From positions 646,650-710,649 of the forward strand of contig NZ_BBJU01000007.1 of assembly GCF_000739935.1 (NCBI RefSeq): DNA of 64,000 bases. The letters are read 5' to 3'. Positions within the stretch are counted from its first letter, which is position 1. Each line of letters opens with the position of its first letter. Source of the stretch: Agrobacterium rubi TR3 = NBRC 13261. Lineage in GTDB: Bacteria > Pseudomonadota > Alphaproteobacteria > Rhizobiales > Rhizobiaceae. This document shows, piece after piece, positions 36,016 to 46,758 of the stretch. The position numbers and the translations under genes are program-made. Under the pieces are notes generated by a model that saw only the letters and a list, made by a program, of their open reading frames with translations, did no database searches and was not told where the DNA came from.

Positions 36016-37650
36016 ATGCTTTCCATCAATCGCCGCCACGCGCTGGGGCTCATGTCCGCCGCTGCGGGCAGCATCATTCTCCCGCGCATGTCATTCAGCC
36101 AGGGCGCTCGTCCGTCTGTGACGATCGCAGTGCAGAAGATCACCAACAACAACACACTGGATATCTGGAACGAGCAGTCGAACGTTGGCGAGCGCGTTTT
36201 CTTCCCGAACCTGTGGGAAGGTCTGATCGACCGCAACTGGATGGGTGATCAGGGCCCGGTGCCGGGTCTTGCGACCGAGTGGAAGCGCATTGATGACAAG
36301 ACACTAGAGCTGAAGCTGCGCCAAGGCGTGAAGTTCCACAACGGCGATGAGCTGACGGCAGAAGACGTAGCCTTCTCCTTTTCCAAGGAGCGCGTGTTCG
36401 GCAACACCGAGCCGAAGGGTGGCAAGACGGTTTTCGAAGATGACAATAAGCCCGTGACCGCCAAGGAACTGCCAGCAATCGTGCCCGGCGTTGGCCGTCG
36501 CCTCTGGCCTGCACTGGCCGGTGTCGAAGCCGTTGATAAATATACCGTTCGTTTTCACAACGCGACACCCGACGTGACGCTCGAAGGCCGCCTCTATTCC
36601 TTCGGCAGCCAGATCACCAGCCGCCGCTCCTGGGACGAAGCCAAGACCTATATCGACTGGGCGCGCAAACCTGTGACAACGGGTCCTTATATGGTCGCTG
36701 ACTATAGACCGGACGTTTCGCTGACGCTGGCTGCCTTCGATGAATATTGGGGTGGTCGTCCACCTTTGCAGCAGATCCGTTTCGTCGAAGTCCCGGAAGT
36801 TGCCTCCCGCGTCAACGGTCTGCTCTCAGGCGAATATGATTTCGCCTGCGATCTTCCGCCGGACCAGATTTCCGCCATTCAGGGCGCGCCAGGTCTCGAA
36901 GTGCAGAACTCCACCATCTGGAATCACCGTATCTCCACCTTCAACACCCAAAACCCAATCCTCAAAAGCCCGCTGGTGCGTCGCGCCATGACGCATTCGA
37001 TCGATCGTCAGGCGATCGTTGACGCGCTGTGGGCAGGCCAGACCGTTGTTCCCGCCGGCCTGCAATTTGAATCTTTCAAGGCCACCAACATGTTTGTGGA
37101 TGGCTGGACGACACCCGAGTTCAACCCGGAACTGGCCCAGAAACTCCTCAAAGAAGCCGGATACAAGGGCGATCCGATTCCTTACCGGCTGCTCAACAAT
37201 TACTACACCAACCAAACTGCGACGGCGCAGATCATGGTGGAGATGTGGAAGCAGGTTGGCCTGAACGTCGAGATCCAGATGAAGGAAAACTGGGCGCAGA
37301 TCCACGATCCCGAAGGCGTCAAGGGCGTTCGCGACTGGTCTGCCGGTAACTCGATCAACGATCCGATCACGCCTCTAGTCGTGCAGTTTGGCCCCAACGG
37401 CGAAGCACAGCAGAAAAAGGACTGGACCAACGAGGAGATGAACACGCTCTCCGTTGTCATGGAAACCTCCACGGATCGTGCTCTGCGCAAGAAGGCCATT
37501 ACCCGCATGCTGGAGATTTGCGAGCGCGAAGACCCGGCCTATCAGGTTCTGCACCAGAACGCCGTCTTCACCGGCATGAAGTCCTCGCTGAAATGGAAGG
37601 CCGCCCCTGCCTTCGCCATGGATTTCCGCACCGCCAACTGGAATTCCTGA
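36016..37650 (+). CDS. Oligopeptide/agrocinopine-type ABC transporter substrate-binding protein
   Basis: A 544-residue SBP_bac_5 family protein. The N-terminus (SINRRHALGLMSAAAGSIILP) has twin arginines before the hydrophobic stretch, so export by Tat is possible. Conserved blocks are VFFPNLWEGLIDRNW, LRQGVKFHNGDELTAEDVAFSFSKE, ITTGPYMV-like VTTGPYMVADYRP, and LVRRAMTHSIDRQAIVDALWAGQT. The family binds peptides, opines, nickel complexes or sugar-phosphate conjugates. With a glycerophosphodiesterase at the end of the operon, the ligand here may be a sugar phosphodiester, as for AccA, which binds agrocinopine. A hairpin follows the gene. Confidence 0.92.
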   Translation: MLSINRRHALGLMSAAAGSIILPRMSFSQGARPSVTIAVQKITNNNTLDIWNEQSNVGERVFFPNLWEGLIDRNWMGDQGPVPGLATEWKRIDDKTLELKLRQGVKFHNGDELTAEDVAFSFSKERVFGNTEPKGGKTVFEDDNKPVTAKELPAIVPGVGRRLWPALAGVEAVDKYTVRFHNATPDVTLEGRLYSFGSQITSRRSWDEAKTYIDWARKPVTTGPYMVADYRPDVSLTLAAFDEYWGGRPPLQQIRFVEVPEVASRVNGLLSGEYDFACDLPPDQISAIQGAPGLEVQNSTIWNHRISTFNTQNPILKSPLVRRAMTHSIDRQAIVDALWAGQTVVPAGLQFESFKATNMFVDGWTTPEFNPELAQKLLKEAGYKGDPIPYRLLNNYYTNQTATAQIMVEMWKQVGLNVEIQMKENWAQIHDPEGVKGVRDWSAGNSINDPITPLVVQFGPNGEAQQKKDWTNEEMNTLSVVMETSTDRALRKKAITRMLEICEREDPAYQVLHQNAVFTGMKSSLKWKAAPAFAMDFRTANWNS

Positions 37651-37666
37651 TCTTTTTACCCTTATG

Positions 37667-37692
37667 CGCCGGCCGTCTTCATACGGCCGGCG
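37667..37692 (+). terminator. Intercistronic terminator-like hairpin after the binding protein gene
   Basis: CGCCGGCCGT (37667-37676) pairs with ACGGCCGGCG (37683-37692), with a 6-nt loop, and is followed by TCTTTATTTTT. It probably ends a share of transcripts, giving more binding protein than the downstream ATPases and permeases, whose genes continue on the same strand 31 bp later. Confidence 0.7.
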
Positions 37693-37723
37693 TCTTTATT
37701 TTTGAAAATGGAGATGAGCTCCC

Positions 37724-38719
37724 ATGGCTTCCAATCTCGTGGAACTGCGCGGCCTCAAAGTCGCTTTCGATGGCATCCAGGTCCTGCACGGTATCGATCT
37801 CGATGTCGCCCCCGGCGAAGCAATCGGCCTCGTTGGTGAATCCGGTTGCGGTAAATCGGTGACGTGGCTCGCGGCACTCGGTCTTCTTCCGGGTAAGGCG
37901 ACGGTTTCCGGTTCGGTCAAACTCGATGGCAAGGAAATTCTGGGCGCACCGCGTTCCGTGCTGGAAGGTATTCGCGGCAAACGCATCGCAATGATCTTTC
38001 AGGACCCTTCAAGCTCGCTCAACCCGGTTCTAAAGATCGGTAGACAGATCATCGAGACGCTCGCCATTCATCGTGGTTTGATGGGTGATGCTGCGAAAAA
38101 AGAGGCGCTGCGCCTTCTCGATATGGTCGGCATTCCCGATGCCCGCAATCGCTTCGACCTTTTTCCGCATGAGTTTTCCGGCGGGCAATGCCAGCGCCTG
38201 ATGATTGCGATGGCCTTGGCCGGAGAACCCGACCTTCTGGTGGCCGACGAGCCGACGACGGCGCTCGACGCCACCATCCAGGCGCAAATCCTCGATCTGC
38301 TGATCGCCCTTCGGGCTGAGACCGGCATGGCGACCATCTTCATCAGCCACGATCTGGGCGCGGTCAGCCAGGTCTGCGAACGTGCCTGCGTCATGTATGC
38401 CGGGCGTATCGTGGAGCAGGGGCCGATTGCGACACTTTTCAGCAATCCCCGTCACCCCTACACACGCGGTCTGTTTGACGCTATTCCCCGGCTGGATGGT
38501 CCCCGCTCGCGATTGATCCCCATTCCCGGCACCGTGCCGCACCCGCGTGATCTGCCGCATGGCTGCGCGTTTTCGCCGCGCTGTTCCCATGTCGCGCTGG
38601 ATTGCCGTATTCGCCAGCCTGAATTGACCGCGCTGGATGATCACCGTCTCCTGTCCTGCCACCACCCGGTTGGCGTCCGGTCTCCATCGGAAACCCGAGT
38701 TCTGGAGGCGGTATCGTGA
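37724..38719 (+). CDS. Oligopeptide-type ABC transporter ATP-binding protein (DppD/OppD-like)
   Basis: A 331-residue ATPase with Walker [10 protein letters not shown]-loop MIFQDPSSSLNPVL, signature FSGGQCQRLMIAMALA (the Gln/Arg after SGGQ being replaced by Cys-Gln), Walker [15 protein letters not shown] and H-switch FISHDL. The C-terminal cysteine-rich OppD-type tail is present: LPHGCAFSPRCSHVALDCR...LLSCHHP, which in the family can hold an iron-sulfur cluster. Its stop overlaps the GTG start of the next ATPase. Confidence 0.93.
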   Translation: MASNLVELRGLKVAFDGIQVLHGIDLDVAPGEAIGLVGESGCGKSVTWLAALGLLPGKATVSGSVKLDGKEILGAPRSVLEGIRGKRIAMIFQDPSSSLNPVLKIGRQIIETLAIHRGLMGDAAKKEALRLLDMVGIPDARNRFDLFPHEFSGGQCQRLMIAMALAGEPDLLVADEPTTALDATIQAQILDLLIALRAETGMATIFISHDLGAVSQVCERACVMYAGRIVEQGPIATLFSNPRHPYTRGLFDAIPRLDGPRSRLIPIPGTVPHPRDLPHGCAFSPRCSHVALDCRIRQPELTALDDHRLLSCHHPVGVRSPSETRVLEAVS

Positions 38720-39702
38720 CCGCGCCTCTTCTTCAGGCGAAAGACCTGGTCAGAACCTATGAGGTTCGCCAGGGCATGTTCGGCAAATCTGCGCCGGTGC
38801 GCGCCGTCGATGGTATCGACCTGACCGTCATGCCGGGTGAAACGCTTGGCATCGTCGGCGAATCCGGCTCGGGCAAATCCACCCTCGGACGCATGCTGCT
38901 CGGCATCGATACGCCGCAATGGGGAGAGATGGTTTTCGAGGGTCAGCCGATGCCGAAGCTTGGCACGACGGAATGGCGGGCGCTGCGTGCAAAGATGCAG
39001 CTCGTCTACCAGGACCCGCTGGCAGCCCTCGACCGGCGTTTGACCATCGCTGAACAGATCGGCGAACCGCTCGCCATCCATCATCTCGTGCCCAAGGAGC
39101 ATCGCGCAACCCGCGTGGCCGAACTGATGTCTGCGGTGGGCTTGAGGCCGGATCAGGCGGGTTGTTATCCGCATGAGCTGTCCGGCGGCCAGCGTCAGCG
39201 TGTCGTCATTGCCCGGGCTCTGGCCTCGCGGCCCAAGCTTCTGGTCTGCGACGAGCCCGTGTCGGCGCTCGATGTCTCGATCCAGGCGCAGGTGGTCAAC
39301 ATGCTGCGCGATTTGCAGGAACAGAACCACATCGCCATGGTCTTCATCAGCCATGACCTGAAAGTCGTGCGCAACATCGCAGACCGCGTCGCCGTCATGT
39401 ATCTCGGGCGCATCGTCGAGGAGGCGTCGTCCGACGTCATCTTCGCCACGCCGCTGCATCCCTATACCAAGGCGCTCGTATCCAGCGTGCCGGTGCCGGG
39501 CACGATGCTGAAGGGGCGCACCATCTTGCAAGGCGAGCCGCCAAACCCGGCCAATCGCCCATCCGGCTGCGCTTTCCATCCGCGTTGCCCTGTCGCCGTC
39601 GATCTCTGCCGCACCAGCGTTCCGCCATTGCAGCCGGTGTCGGGTGGCCGCACCGCTGCGTGCCATCTGGTGGCCGGTGCCGATCAGCCGGTTGCGGCGT
39701 AA
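38716..39702 (+). CDS. Oligopeptide-type ABC transporter ATP-binding protein (DppF/OppF-like)
   Basis: A 328-residue ATPase starting at GTG, overlapping the preceding stop by 4 bp. Walker A is GESGSGKST, the Q-loop [16 protein letters not shown], the signature [16 protein letters not shown], and Walker [15 protein letters not shown]. The C-terminal cysteine motif reads [17 protein letters not shown]. It pairs with the previous ATPase. The DppB-type permease gene follows 10 bp after its stop. Confidence 0.93.
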   Translation: MTAPLLQAKDLVRTYEVRQGMFGKSAPVRAVDGIDLTVMPGETLGIVGESGSGKSTLGRMLLGIDTPQWGEMVFEGQPMPKLGTTEWRALRAKMQLVYQDPLAALDRRLTIAEQIGEPLAIHHLVPKEHRATRVAELMSAVGLRPDQAGCYPHELSGGQRQRVVIARALASRPKLLVCDEPVSALDVSIQAQVVNMLRDLQEQNHIAMVFISHDLKVVRNIADRVAVMYLGRIVEEASSDVIFATPLHPYTKALVSSVPVPGTMLKGRTILQGEPPNPANRPSGCAFHPRCPVAVDLCRTSVPPLQPVSGGRTAACHLVAGADQPVAA

Positions 39703-39712
39703 GGAACATCCC

Positions 39713-40639
39713 ATGCTGCGTTACGTCTCCGTCCGCTTTCTCCGCGCCTTCGTCACCATCATCGCGGTGATGACCTTTGCCTTCGTCGTGCTGCGTCTGT
39801 CGGGTGATCCCGCCCAGATCATGCTCGGTCCCGATGTGCCGCAAGAGGCCGTCGATGCGTTCCGCAAGGAGTGGGGCCTTGATCAGCCGCTTTGGGTTCA
39901 ATATTTCGCCTATATGAAGTCGATCCTGACGGGCGATTTCGGGGTTTCCATGCGCGACAAGGCGTCTGCCATGCAGCTGGTCATCGAACGTATCCCGGCC
40001 ACCCTGCAACTGACGATCCCCGCACTGTTCCTCAAGGTCTTGATCGGCATACCCGCAGGCGTTTACGCAGCGCTGCATCGCCAGAGCGCGGTTGATCGCG
40101 GCGTCATTCTGGCAGCCATATTCGGTTTCACCATTCCCTCTTTCGTCATGGGCCTGCTGCTGGTGCTGATCTTTTCGATCACGCTTGGACTGCTGCCATC
40201 GGGTGGCCACGACACCTGGCAACACGGTATTCTTCCCACACTGACGATGAGCATCGGCGGTATCGGCATTCTCGCCCGCTTCTCGCGCAGCGCCATGATC
40301 GAGGTCATGGGCCAGCCCTATATCCGCGCCGCTTCCGCCAAAGGCATGCGGTGGCAGGATGTCGTCTGGAGACATGCGCTGCCCAACGCCGCCGTGCCCA
40401 TCGTCACCATCGTCGGCTTCATGGTTGGCACGCTGATTGCCGGTGCCGTCGTCGTGGAATCAATCTTCTCCTGGCCGGGCATCGGTCGCCTGCTGGTGGT
40501 GTCGGTCACCAACCGCGACCTCGCCGTGGTGCAATGCATCCTGTTGTTGATTGCCGCCACCATGGTCGTGTCCAACCTGATCGTGGACCTGCTCTACGGC
40601 TGGCTGGACCCGCGCCTGCGCAGCCAGACAGCCCATTGA
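39713..40639 (+). CDS. Oligopeptide-type ABC transporter permease (DppB-like)
   Basis: A 308-residue inner-membrane permease. Family features are MLRYVSVRFLRAFVTIIAVMTFAFVVLRLSGDPAQIML at the N-terminus, a GDFGVSMRDKASAMQLVIERIPATLQLTIPA segment, and the EAA loop ASAKGMRWQDVVWRHALPNA. The C-terminal FSWPGIGRLLVVSVTNRDLAVVQ is typical of the family. The ATG at 39713 follows AAGGA at 39701-39705; the frame opens earlier only inside the upstream gene. Confidence 0.93.
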   Translation: MLRYVSVRFLRAFVTIIAVMTFAFVVLRLSGDPAQIMLGPDVPQEAVDAFRKEWGLDQPLWVQYFAYMKSILTGDFGVSMRDKASAMQLVIERIPATLQLTIPALFLKVLIGIPAGVYAALHRQSAVDRGVILAAIFGFTIPSFVMGLLLVLIFSITLGLLPSGGHDTWQHGILPTLTMSIGGIGILARFSRSAMIEVMGQPYIRAASAKGMRWQDVVWRHALPNAAVPIVTIVGFMVGTLIAGAVVVESIFSWPGIGRLLVVSVTNRDLAVVQCILLLIAATMVVSNLIVDLLYGWLDPRLRSQTAH

Positions 40640-40650
40640 GGATTTGAGTG

Positions 40651-41532
40651 ATGACCATCGCTGACACGAAGCCTCAGCCCGCACCTGAAACCTCCATCTT
40701 TACTAGGTTCATCCGGCAGCTGCGTAAAATTCCATTCTCCGTTACCTTCGGCATCTGCTGGCTTGCGGCCATGATCCTGGTTGCCGTCTTCGCAGACACG
40801 ATCCGTCCCTTTGGCATCACGGCCATGGATTTGCGGGCTCGCCTGTCGCTGCCGGGCAACCCGGCGCATTTTCTCGGCACCGACGAGCTCGGGCGCGACG
40901 TGCTGTCGCGTCTCATCCAGTCCATCCGCGTCTCCTTCACCATCGCCTTCGGCGCGACGATCATTTCTGCTGTGTTCGGCACGACACTCGGGTTTCTGGC
41001 TGCCAAATTCCGTGGTGTGGTCGAGCAGTTCGTGTTGATGCTGGCCGACTTCCAGGCTGCTTTACCTTTCCTTGTCATGTCGCTGGCGGTTCTCGCCTTT
41101 TTCGGCTCCTCCATGCCTCTCCTGATCGGCCTGATGGGCTTTTACGGCTGGGAGCGCTACGCTCGGATCGCGCGCGGCCTGGCCATTTCGGCCAGTGCGC
41201 AGGGCTATGCCTCGGCTGTCGTGCAGCTGGGTGCTACACCGGCACGTGTCTACATGCGCCACATCCTGCCCAATGTCGCCGCAACGCTCATCGTCTCCAT
41301 GACGCTGACCTTCCCGGAAATCATCTTGATGGAAAGCGGGCTGTCTTTCCTCGGCCTTGGCGTCCAGCCCCCGGAGACAAGCTTGGGCAACATGGTCGGC
41401 TTCGGTCGCGAATATCTGACCCGCGCACCCTGGATCATGCTGGCCCCGGCCTTCGTCATCATGATGACGACGCTCTCCATCTCGCTGGTCGGGGACTGGC
41501 TGCGCGACAAGCTCGACCCGACACTTCGCTGA
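40651..41532 (+). CDS. Oligopeptide-type ABC transporter permease (DppC-like)
   Basis: A permease of about 293 residues. It has the DppC pattern: a charged N-terminus, first membrane helix at about 30-48, then NPAHFLGTDELGRDVLSRLIQSIRVSFTIAFGATIISAVFGTTLGFLAA, and the EAA loop ASAVVQLGATPARVYMRHILPNVAAT. It ends LVGDWLRDKLDPTLR, a usual C-terminus. ATG at 40651 is preceded by an in-frame GTG at 40648; both have GAGG upstream. The phosphodiesterase gene starts 12 bp downstream. Confidence 0.93.
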   Translation: MTIADTKPQPAPETSIFTRFIRQLRKIPFSVTFGICWLAAMILVAVFADTIRPFGITAMDLRARLSLPGNPAHFLGTDELGRDVLSRLIQSIRVSFTIAFGATIISAVFGTTLGFLAAKFRGVVEQFVLMLADFQAALPFLVMSLAVLAFFGSSMPLLIGLMGFYGWERYARIARGLAISASAQGYASAVVQLGATPARVYMRHILPNVAATLIVSMTLTFPEIILMESGLSFLGLGVQPPETSLGNMVGFGREYLTRAPWIMLAPAFVIMMTTLSISLVGDWLRDKLDPTLR

Positions 41533-41544
41533 AAGGACAGTCCC

Positions 41545-42303
41545 ATGACAAAAATCGTTGGCCATCGCGGCGCCCGCAACCTCTGGCCCGAAAACTCGCT
41601 CACTGGCTTTCGCAACGTGCTGGCATTGGATGTCGATGCCGTCGAATTCGACGTGCACCTGACGGACGCTGGCGAACTGGTGGTCATCCACGATGCCACG
41701 CTTGACCGCACGACCGATATGACCGGACATGTCCGTACGCTGACGCCGCAGGACCGTGAAACGACATATCTGGAAGGTTCAGCGGACACCGTGCCGACGC
41801 TCGGCGACGTTCTCGCCGTTCTGGCGAAAGCCGATGGCAAGCAGCTCCATGTCGAGATCAAATCCGACGAGGCGAAGCGGCCCTATCCCGGCATCACGGA
41901 AAAGGTCGTCGCAGAGATCGAGCGCTTTGGCCTCGCCAGTCGCTGCCATCTCACATCGTTTGATGTTTCCGTGCTGGAAGAATGCCGCCGGGTTGCGCCG
42001 CATATCGCGCGTCTGGTTTCGGTCAATGCCGAGTGGGCGGCAAAGCAGGGCGGCCTTGAAACCTTTTTGCACAGCGTCGACGGGCTCGTTGATATCGTCG
42101 CCATCCATCATGAACTCATGGCGGCGGAATGGACACTCATCACGCAGACACTGCCACTCCACCGTCTCGGCGTCTGGACGCTGAATGACGAGGCGCTGAT
42201 CCGGCCTTGGCTGGAGCGCAAAATCGGTCATCTCACATCCGACAGCCCAGACCTTGTGCTGCGGCTCCATCGCGGCATCCACTCCCAAATGCAACCGACC
42301 TGA
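41545..42303 (+). CDS. Glycerophosphodiester phosphodiesterase family enzyme
   Basis: A 252-residue cytoplasmic GDPD-family TIM-barrel hydrolase. Catalytic and metal-binding motifs are HRGARNLWPENS (His7, Arg8, Glu15), DAVEFDVHLTDAGELVVIHDATLDRTTD (Glu and Asp ligands and the second His) and HVEIKSD. The family splits glycerophosphodiesters to glycerol 3-phosphate and alcohol; AccF of the Agrobacterium acc system uses this fold on agrocinopine. Located directly behind the transporter genes, it probably acts on the imported phosphodiester. An AGGA-containing site precedes the ATG. Confidence 0.92.
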   Translation: MTKIVGHRGARNLWPENSLTGFRNVLALDVDAVEFDVHLTDAGELVVIHDATLDRTTDMTGHVRTLTPQDRETTYLEGSADTVPTLGDVLAVLAKADGKQLHVEIKSDEAKRPYPGITEKVVAEIERFGLASRCHLTSFDVSVLEECRRVAPHIARLVSVNAEWAAKQGGLETFLHSVDGLVDIVAIHHELMAAEWTLITQTLPLHRLGVWTLNDEALIRPWLERKIGHLTSDSPDLVLRLHRGIHSQMQPT

Positions 42304-42317
42304 AGAGGAAGACGAAC

Positions 42318-43231
42318 ATGGGTAATATCATTGGCACAGGCTTCAATGCCGGCTCTACCGACGGAGAACTGGCAAGCCTCGAACAGGAATTGCGCGTTCT
42401 CGCCGATATGGGCGTCGATACCGTCGAGCTGGCGCTTACCAGCCTCGACCTTATCGCCGGGGACGTATTATCGAGGAACGCGCCGAACGGCTCGTCGCTT
42501 TGACGAAACAGTTCAGCTTTCGCTACACCGTCCACAGCCTCGTCTCGTCCAATTTCATGGACCCGGCGACCTGCCGCTACCAGATTGATGCGGCAAAGGC
42601 GTTGGCCGTTGTCTGCGACCGTATCGGCGCGCGTATTCTGGTTCAGCACGGTGGCTGCCTGCGCGCAGACCAACTGGCTGAACGCGCCGATGCTGACCGA
42701 CGCGAGCGCGAGGCTCTGCATGAGCTGGCAGAATTCTGCAAACCTTACGGCGTGCGCATCGCGTTCGAAAACATCTTCACCACGGAACTTGGGCAATACC
42801 GCCAGACACCGACGCAGATTGCGGAAACCGTCAAAACAGTCGGTCACCCCAATCTCGTGGCGCTGATCGATTTCAGCCATGCCTATATCGAATCCACCTA
42901 TCGCGGACTGAATTTCCGTGAAGAGCTTCGCGCCATGGCGCCGGTCGCTGGCCATCTGCACGTCCACGATAGCTTCGGTCGCCCACAGGCCTTCTACAAA
43001 CCGCACTACATTCAGGAAAACACGGCACTCGGCATTGGCGATCTGCATATGCCGCTCGGCTGGGGTGACATGGATTGGGACGGAATCTTCTCCGAGCTCA
43101 CATTCCTGCCTGACACCGTCCTGATGATGGAAGTCGGTCGTCGCTATCACGCCGAACAGCCGGAAAGCCTTGCAAGGGCGAAGAAACTGATCGCGCTGAA
43201 TGAAGGTCACACGGCGATTGCGGCTGAATAA
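42318..43231 (+). pseudogene. Sugar-phosphate isomerase/epimerase (AP endonuclease family 2 fold), frameshifted
   Basis: Two overlapping reading frames together encode one TIM-barrel protein of about 304 residues. Frame one runs from the ATG at 42318 (MGNIIGTGFNAGSTDGELA...ADMGVDTVELALTSLDLIAG) and stops at 42503. Frame two contains RIIEERAERLVALTKQF, then the rest to 43231, including VLVQHGG-type ILVQHGG, IAFENIFT, LIDFSHAY and HLHVHDSFGRPQ. Adding one G to the run GGGG at 42459-42462 joins them. So this is a one-base deletion, a sequencing error, or less likely a programmed shift. The family isomerises or epimerises sugars or sugar phosphates, fitting the end of a sugar phosphodiester operon. 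Confidence 0.82.
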
Positions 43232-43235
43232 ATGA

Positions 43236-43271
43236 CAGGTCACCTCCCTTGTCTGAAGGGGAGGTGACCTG
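43236..43271. terminator. Strong bidirectional hairpin terminator
   Basis: CAGGTCACCTCCCTT (43236-43250) pairs with AAGGGGAGGTGACCTG (43256-43271) apart from one bulged G. It lies 5 bp after the isomerase gene end and before the convergent chemoreceptor gene's stop, so it can serve both transcripts. Confidence 0.75.
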
Positions 43272-43298
43272 ATCGACGTCGATCAAAGCTGGGTTTGC

Positions 43299-45937
<2,639 letters not shown>

Positions 45938-46687
45938 TTGGATCAGAAAACCGACCTCAAGGCACCTGAGAATTCCAACTACGCGCTTGAGAGATTGCGG
46001 GAGTTGTTGCGTGTCACCACGCTGTCGTCAGATGGGAAGTTGCCGACCGAGCGGCTGTTATCTGAGCGTTTTGGCGTTGGAAGGCGGGAAATACGGCGTG
46101 CATTAGAAGTTCTGGAAGCAGAAGGGCTGATTTGGCGTAAGCAGGGGGCGGGCACATTTCTCGGTCAGAAACCGGATAGCTGGAGCGATCACGCAGCCAG
46201 TCTGGTCTCCGGAACCAATTTCATGGAAATCATGGAGGTTCGCCTGCGGCTGGAGCCACAGCTGGCGCAACTGGCGGCCATGCGCGCCAAGGATGGCGAT
46301 ATAGACCGCATGCGCGAACTCCGCGACAAGATTTACGAGCGCACCGATGCGGACTGGCGCGAGCTGTGGGATGGTTCTTTGCACCGGCTGATCGCGCAGA
46401 CGGCTGGCAATCAGCTATTCCTTTCGCTTTTCGATGTCATCAACCGTGTTCGCCAGGACCCGGTCTGGCAGTCGGTGCGCGAGCGTGCCCGAAAGCAGGA
46501 CAAGACGCTGAAGGAATCCCGCGACCAGCACACCGATATCATCGAGGCCATCGCTTCGCGAGATCCGGCGCGCGCGGGTGAAGCCATGCGCAACCATCTT
46601 CTGACGCTTCAAGAGCGATTGATCCGCCAAACATCGATGGCCTCGCAAGATGGCGCGGTCACCGTTCAGGAGACCGATCCACACTGA
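45938..46687 (+). CDS. GntR-family (FadR subfamily) transcriptional regulator
   Basis: A 249-residue regulator starting at TTG (45938). The N-terminal winged helix reads GKLPTERLLSERFGVGRREIRRALEVLEAEGLIWRKQGAGTFLG. The C-terminal all-helical FCD domain follows, with EIMEVRLRLEPQLAQLAAMRA, DGSLHRLIAQTAGNQLFLSLFDVINRVRQ and a possible metal- or ligand-binding histidine set (HRLIAQ and the late QHTDIIEAIASRDPARAGEAMRNHL). It lies 71 bp before the transporter operon on the same strand and likely represses it until a glutathione-derived or other acidic ligand is present. Confidence 0.88.
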   Translation: MDQKTDLKAPENSNYALERLRELLRVTTLSSDGKLPTERLLSERFGVGRREIRRALEVLEAEGLIWRKQGAGTFLGQKPDSWSDHAASLVSGTNFMEIMEVRLRLEPQLAQLAAMRAKDGDIDRMRELRDKIYERTDADWRELWDGSLHRLIAQTAGNQLFLSLFDVINRVRQDPVWQSVRERARKQDKTLKESRDQHTDIIEAIASRDPARAGEAMRNHLLTLQERLIRQTSMASQDGAVTVQETDPH

Positions 46688-46758
46688 CGTTTGACAGAAC
46701 CAAGATCAGAGACCGGAAAACCGGCCGATTTCATATAACCATCAAGGGAACAGAGACA

